From a virus: a DNA stretch of 32,447 nucleotides. This document shows, in pieces, positions 30,182-32,447 of this stretch; positions within the stretch are counted from its first letter, which is position 1; every line of letters starts with the position of its first letter. The stretch spans positions 1 through 32,447 of IMG/VR virus record IMGVR_UViG_3300049491_000170; one strand, 5' to 3'. The notes under the pieces are model-generated. The model had not been told where the DNA came from and searched no databases. It was given only the letters and a program-made list of their open reading frames with translations. The position numbers and the translations under genes were made by a program.

Positions 30182-30464
30182 GGTTTAGGCCTCCCTCAGT
30201 TGTTGATGGTTGTGATACGAATGCGCTTGCCGTTGCGGACAAGCCACTTGGTTCCGCTTCGATTTTCATTTGGTAGACTCCTTTGGTTGGGTAATTCAAA
30301 ACGAGGGCGGCGCGAGTGACAGTCCAAGGAAAACGGGAAGGCCCGTGCTTGGCCTCGTGTTTGGCAATCCGCCTCTCGACGATGGTTTTGTTCGGATGGG
30401 CCTGCGCAGCCCAAATGTCCCCTTTCGGAGACACTGGAACCCACATTTGGCAGAACTCGGGCAT
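30132..30464 (-). CDS. Unknown protein, C terminus probably frameshifted
   Basis: ATG 30464 is in a TAATG overlap with the previous small gene. The open frame gives 110 residues beginning MPEFCQMWVPVSPKGDIWAA, with a basic helix (KTIVERRIAKHEAKHG). Beyond about residue 70 the sequence turns to Ser/Thr/Ala noise, while the -1 frame reads KWLVRNGKRIRITTINN and stops at 30196, directly before the next gene's GGGAGG. A product ending at 30196 with one extra base near 30253 would be about 89 residues. I list the intact frame. Confidence 0.5.
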   Translation of the reverse strand: MPEFCQMWVPVSPKGDIWAAQAHPNKTIVERRIAKHEAKHGPSRFPWTVTRAALVLNYPTKGVYQMKIEAEPSGLSATASAFVSQPSTTEGGLNLETPRSTQAGRFQHSS

Positions 30465-30613
30465 TAGCGGAAAGTCTCCATACAAGTATCGAGACTGTGC
30501 TTGTCGAGGCATTTGGTAAACGCACGTTCCTGCGCCAAGTACCACTCGAATGTGATGACGGTCATCATCAAGGCCACAAGCATGATAATGCAAACTTCGG
30601 AAAGACTGGGCAT
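30464..30613 (-). CDS. Small single-pass membrane protein, 49 residues
   Basis: ATG 30613 has GAGGGC upstream. Residues 4-23 are hydrophobic (LSEVCIIMLVALMMTVITF), then a charged C terminus with a C-x8-C pair (CLDKHSLDTC). It ends in TAATG with the following gene. Similar small anchor-plus-Cys-pair proteins are frequent in phages but of unknown role; a lysis-related or membrane-regulator role is possible. Confidence 0.65.
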   Translation of the reverse strand: MPSLSEVCIIMLVALMMTVITFEWYLAQERAFTKCLDKHSLDTCMETFR

Positions 30614-30615
30614 GG

Positions 30616-30789
30616 TTAAGCCCTCGCTTCATAGTTGCGTGGGTTCCGCGGGGGGATTAGCGGGAGCGTGATTGGGGCACGCTCGCGAGTGTCGTCAACG
30701 TAATTGACGGGCCTGCGATAGCCAGAGGCCTGCATCTGCACGGCAGCGGACTCGGCAATGTGTTGGGCGAGGTAAACGGTGATGGTCAT
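30616..30789 (-). CDS. First gene of the leftward accessory operon, 57 residues, unknown
   Basis: ATG 30789 has AGGAGTCTATCCAA upstream. The product has an N-terminal helix (VYLAQHIAESAAVQMQASGY) and a Pro/Arg-rich tail (PLIPPRNPRNYEARA). The stop lies two bases before the next gene's start. About 65 bases of leader separate it from the promoter at 30861-30889. No family is recognised. Confidence 0.6.
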   Translation of the reverse strand: MTITVYLAQHIAESAAVQMQASGYRRPVNYVDDTRERAPITLPLIPPRNPRNYEARA

Positions 30790-30860
30790 TTGGATAGACT
30801 CCTGAGTTGATTATGTGCGGACACTCGGCAAACGACTCACCCAATGCGGCGCATGGTACG

Positions 30861-30889
30861 ATTATAACATTCCTCGCGCCGCCCCGCAA
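30861..30889 (-). promoter_or_regulatory. Leftward sigma70-type promoter of the accessory operon
   Basis: The minus strand has TTGCGG, a 17-base spacer, and a perfect TATAAT. Transcription would start near 30854. The -35 is weak (TTG only), so an activator might be needed; repeats and an ATACATATNCT copy lie 155-360 bases upstream. Confidence 0.65.
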
Positions 30890-31043
30890 CACATTTTAAT
30901 GAGGGGGCATATGTGAACCCCATTGGTTTCATCGGGGTTTCATCAGGCGTTCACGCCTCATTCTCCCCTAGTAAAATCCTGATTAGCACCAGATTGCCTA
31001 GGAAACCGTTTACCCCACGTTTGCCGCGCGGATGGCCGCAAGT

Positions 31044-31242
31044 ATACCGATCCGGCACTGGGTCCGTATGCTTTCCGTTCACGAGGTAGGTCAGCCATAC
31101 TGTCCTAATTTTAAAAAAAAAAAAAATTTAAGAATAAACTAAAAAAAGAGCGGATACATATCGTACTCGATAAAAAACCGAGTTTCGATACCGATACTTT
31201 ACGGAATACAGAATATGTATGCAGTCTGGCATACCGATACTT
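31044..31242 (+). repeat. Direct repeats ATACCGATACTT and a half copy, with an A14 tract between
   Basis: ATACCGATACTT occurs at 31188-31199 and 31231-31242, with 43 bases from start to start (about four helical turns). ATACCGAT alone is at 31044-31051. The A14 tract at 31113-31126, flanked by T runs, lies between. Iteron-like layout; binding by an initiator or repressor is a guess. Confidence 0.55.
31153..31220 (-). promoter_or_regulatory. ATACATATNCT element, copy C, with partial dyad
   Basis: The minus strand has ATACATATTCT at 31220-31210. On the plus strand GGATACATATCG begins near 31152, so the two half-sites face each other about 50 bases apart around GATACTTTACGG. TACTTTAC ... AATACAG is also found in copy A. 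It lies upstream of the accessory operon promoter. Confidence 0.45.
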
Positions 31243-31454
31243 GCGGACGGCGACTCGACAAACCCGGTCCCCCCACGAAGTCAGGCAATCTGGTTATAAT
31301 CAGGTTTTGATCAGGGGATAATCAGCCACAAGCGCCGCAAACGGCCCGCCATTGTGATTTGTGGCGCGGCGGCATTGCGGGACCGGATCAAACCCGCCGC
31401 GCAATGGCGCATGGTTTCTGTGGCGGCAATCGGCATGGCAACGCCATGATAAGC

Positions 31455-31487
31455 AAAAACCGCCCCACGGATCATATGGGGCGGTTT
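31455..31487 (-). terminator. Strong intrinsic terminator of the right-end operon
   Basis: AAACCGCCCCA and TGGGGCGGTTT form a perfect 11-bp stem around a nine-base loop, and on the minus strand the stem ends in TTTTT. It lies just after the stop of the gene at 31504-31719. It separates this operon from the control region. Confidence 0.88.
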
Positions 31488-31503
31488 GGCAGATCGTGCT
31501 CGA

Positions 31504-31719
31504 TTAAGCGAACACAAGCTCGCGTTTGAATGTAGCTTCCCAAAGCAGTGTCTTGCCGCCAGCGGCCCAAACTCCTGCCCACCAATAATCGGGACCGAGT
31601 AGTGTGGCAACATGCTTTGCCTGTTTGATGGCCGTATCCAAATCCGACTCAGTATTAACGTCAATCCGATTGACGATAAGCCGTGGCGTGGGGGATGAAC
31701 CAGAGAATTGAATAATCAT
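31504..31719 (-). CDS. Small unknown protein, last gene of the right-end operon
   Basis: I start at ATG 31719 after TGGAGTCTGCT; the frame's earlier Met at 31731 lies ahead of that site. The 71-residue product has strands and a helix (DLDTAIKQAKHVATLLG), then GPDYWWAGVWAAGGKTLLW. The KTLLWEATF end resembles small phage proteins of unknown function. It is followed by the terminator. Confidence 0.6.
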   Translation of the reverse strand: MIIQFSGSSPTPRLIVNRIDVNTESDLDTAIKQAKHVATLLGPDYWWAGVWAAGGKTLLWEATFKRELVFA

Positions 31720-31751
31720 AGCAGACTCCAAATGTTAATGAGTTTGAGAAA

Positions 31752-31782
31752 GGGACTCGGCAGACAATCCCGACCGAGTCCC
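31752..31782 (-). terminator. Attenuator-type hairpin between the two right-end genes
   Basis: GGGACTCGG and CCGAGTCCC form a nine-bp stem around 13 bases, followed on the minus strand by TTTCTC. The short T run suggests partial termination, which would lower expression of the second gene. Confidence 0.5.
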
Positions 31783-31790
31783 GCTTGCGG

Positions 31791-32300
31791 TTAGATGTCC
31801 AAATCAAGCCCGTCTGCCAATTCGGCCGCTTTACGGGCCTTTTCGGCGGCTTCAGTAATCATGGCGTCAACCTGCGGCTTCAACTTTTCCGCGTTCTTTT
31901 CGTAAACGGCATCGAGGTAAGCCACGCCTTTGTCGGCAGACTCGGCCAATACCTTTTTCTTCTCCTTTGAAAGCATGGAAAGCACAAGCCTGCGTGCAAA
32001 CGTGGTGAACGAGTCAACACGATTGCTTGATCCCGCCCGCGCCGTTCGCACATCACCAGCAAGCAGGGCAAGCAATTTCTTCCCCGCCCGTTCGCGCTTG
32101 GCCGCTTGGCATTCTTCCTCGGTCTTGAAGTCATCATACTTGATCGAAGCATGTGAGTCCTGCAGGATATTCTTGAGTCCGATTGCAATCACATGGGCAA
32201 TTGCATCGGGGCGCTTCACAAGCTCGGCAACGTTTTCCGGGGTGATCGTGAAGGGTACGCCTTTGCCACAATCGAGGTTCAGATTGGAATTGATAAGCAT
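31791..32300 (-). CDS. Unknown early protein with helical C terminus and acidic tail
   Basis: The 169-residue protein follows AGGAGTCTAACC. It has GLKNILQDSHASIK at about 41-54, a basic segment, then TTFARRLVLSMLS and long charged helices (KLKPQVDAMITEAAEKARKA), ending ADGLDLDI. The layout recalls the protein at 22296-22802: N-terminal block, central [R]...[A]..[V] helix, charged helices, acidic tail. The two may belong to the same broad family, although direct identity is low. It has its own strong -35 promoter and an operator-like dyad. Confidence 0.6.
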   Translation of the reverse strand: MLINSNLNLDCGKGVPFTITPENVAELVKRPDAIAHVIAIGLKNILQDSHASIKYDDFKTEEECQAAKRERAGKKLLALLAGDVRTARAGSSNRVDSFTTFARRLVLSMLSKEKKKVLAESADKGVAYLDAVYEKNAEKLKPQVDAMITEAAEKARKAAELADGLDLDI

Positions 32301-32333
32301 GGTTAGACTCCTATGGGCACAAGGCCCGTTGCA

Positions 32334-32347
32334 TCACCATTTGGTGA
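32334..32347. promoter_or_regulatory. Operator-like palindrome TCACCA-TT-TGGTGA
   Basis: Six-base perfect arms flank two bases, seven to twenty bases downstream of the promoter -10 and in the leader of the right-end operon. This is the size and place of a repressor site that would block early transcription. Confidence 0.55.
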
Positions 32348-32354
32348 CAATCCA

Positions 32355-32383
32355 CATATGGACCGAGTGCCAGCGAATGTCAA
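32355..32383 (-). promoter_or_regulatory. Leftward promoter of the right-end operon
   Basis: The minus strand has a perfect TTGACA, 17 bases, and a weak -10 CATATG. Transcription would start near 32348, at the palindrome. The weak -10 suggests regulation. Confidence 0.55.
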
Positions 32384-32447
32384 CCCCACACTCGATCACG
32401 AATTGTTACAAAAACCTCGACCCCACCCCCCATTTCTTGCGCAGGCC

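Larger units (their letters stand above)
30790..31503. other. Gene-free control region
   Basis: No reading frame here has coding character; the ORFs present are short with no ribosome-binding site. It contains the promoter at 30861, a hairpin palindrome AGGCGT-TC-ACGCCT at 30945-30958, two GGTTTCATC repeats at about 30925-30945, an A14 tract at 31113-31126, a second A7 run, GATAC-type repeats, a dyad near 31161-31190 (TATCG ... CGATA enclosing ACTCG ... CGAGT), and the terminator at 31455. This could be the early control region or a replication origin. Confidence 0.6.

Noticed and set aside
30196-30525. 109-codon minus-strand frame as a full gene
   Set aside because: Only its last 20 or so residues look like protein; the first 85 are noise over two better-supported small genes.
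31295-31300. Plus-strand TATAAT in the control region
   Set aside because: No -35 box at 16-18 bases and no rightward gene downstream.
1-32447. tRNA genes, integrase and attachment sites
   Set aside because: I saw no cloverleaf with a T-loop signature and no recombinase gene in the window. A structure-based tRNA scan was not possible here.

Overview
The window is a piece of a tailed double-stranded DNA phage, most likely a podovirus-type phage of a Gram-negative host; an alphaproteobacterial host is only an impression from base composition and gene families. No portal, capsid, terminase, integrase or phage RNA polymerase gene lies in the window, so about half the genome is probably missing to the left.

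Layout. Positions 1-12623 are a rightward late module in the same order as the end of the T7 late region: a gp13-like end fragment, a gp14-like core protein, a gp15-position protein with a lysozyme-like domain and an M15 peptidase, a very large gp16-like ejection protein, a tail fibre with collagen-like and repeated modules, an accessory tail protein, then a lysis cluster (small membrane proteins, M15 endolysin, holin candidate, spanin or lipoprotein candidates). Nearly all genes overlap by 1-4 bases.

From 12620 to the right end every gene is leftward. The two gene arms meet tail to tail with interlocked stop codons, with no terminator between them. The leftward arm holds replication and recombination genes: a DUF3987-like ATPase, a family A DNA polymerase in two ORFs with a DUF1937 gene between them, a ParB-methyltransferase fusion, a DUF669-like protein, a Sak4/AAA_24 RecA-like ATPase, a Cas4/RecB-like nuclease, a HIRAN protein and a UvrD-like helicase. 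Two HNH endonuclease genes and the relic of a third are interspersed. Positions 25260-30789 are an accessory block of small unknown genes, including a GHKL-like ATPase gene beside two tiny membrane-protein ORFs. A gene-free control region (30790-31503) carries an A14 tract, direct repeats and dyads. A separate two-gene leftward operon with its own promoter, operator and strong terminator fills the right end.

Regulation. I see sigma70-like leftward promoters, a recurring ATACATATNCT element at three places upstream of leftward genes, and a repeated GGAGTC(T) ribosome-binding box in front of leftward genes. An intergenic hairpin in the leftward transcript has a loop complementary to that box, which makes a phage antisense regulator conceivable. 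The best candidates for undescribed biology are the split polymerase, the GHKL/micro-membrane-protein cassette, the anti-RBS hairpin and a shared acidic C-terminal tail on seven small leftward proteins.
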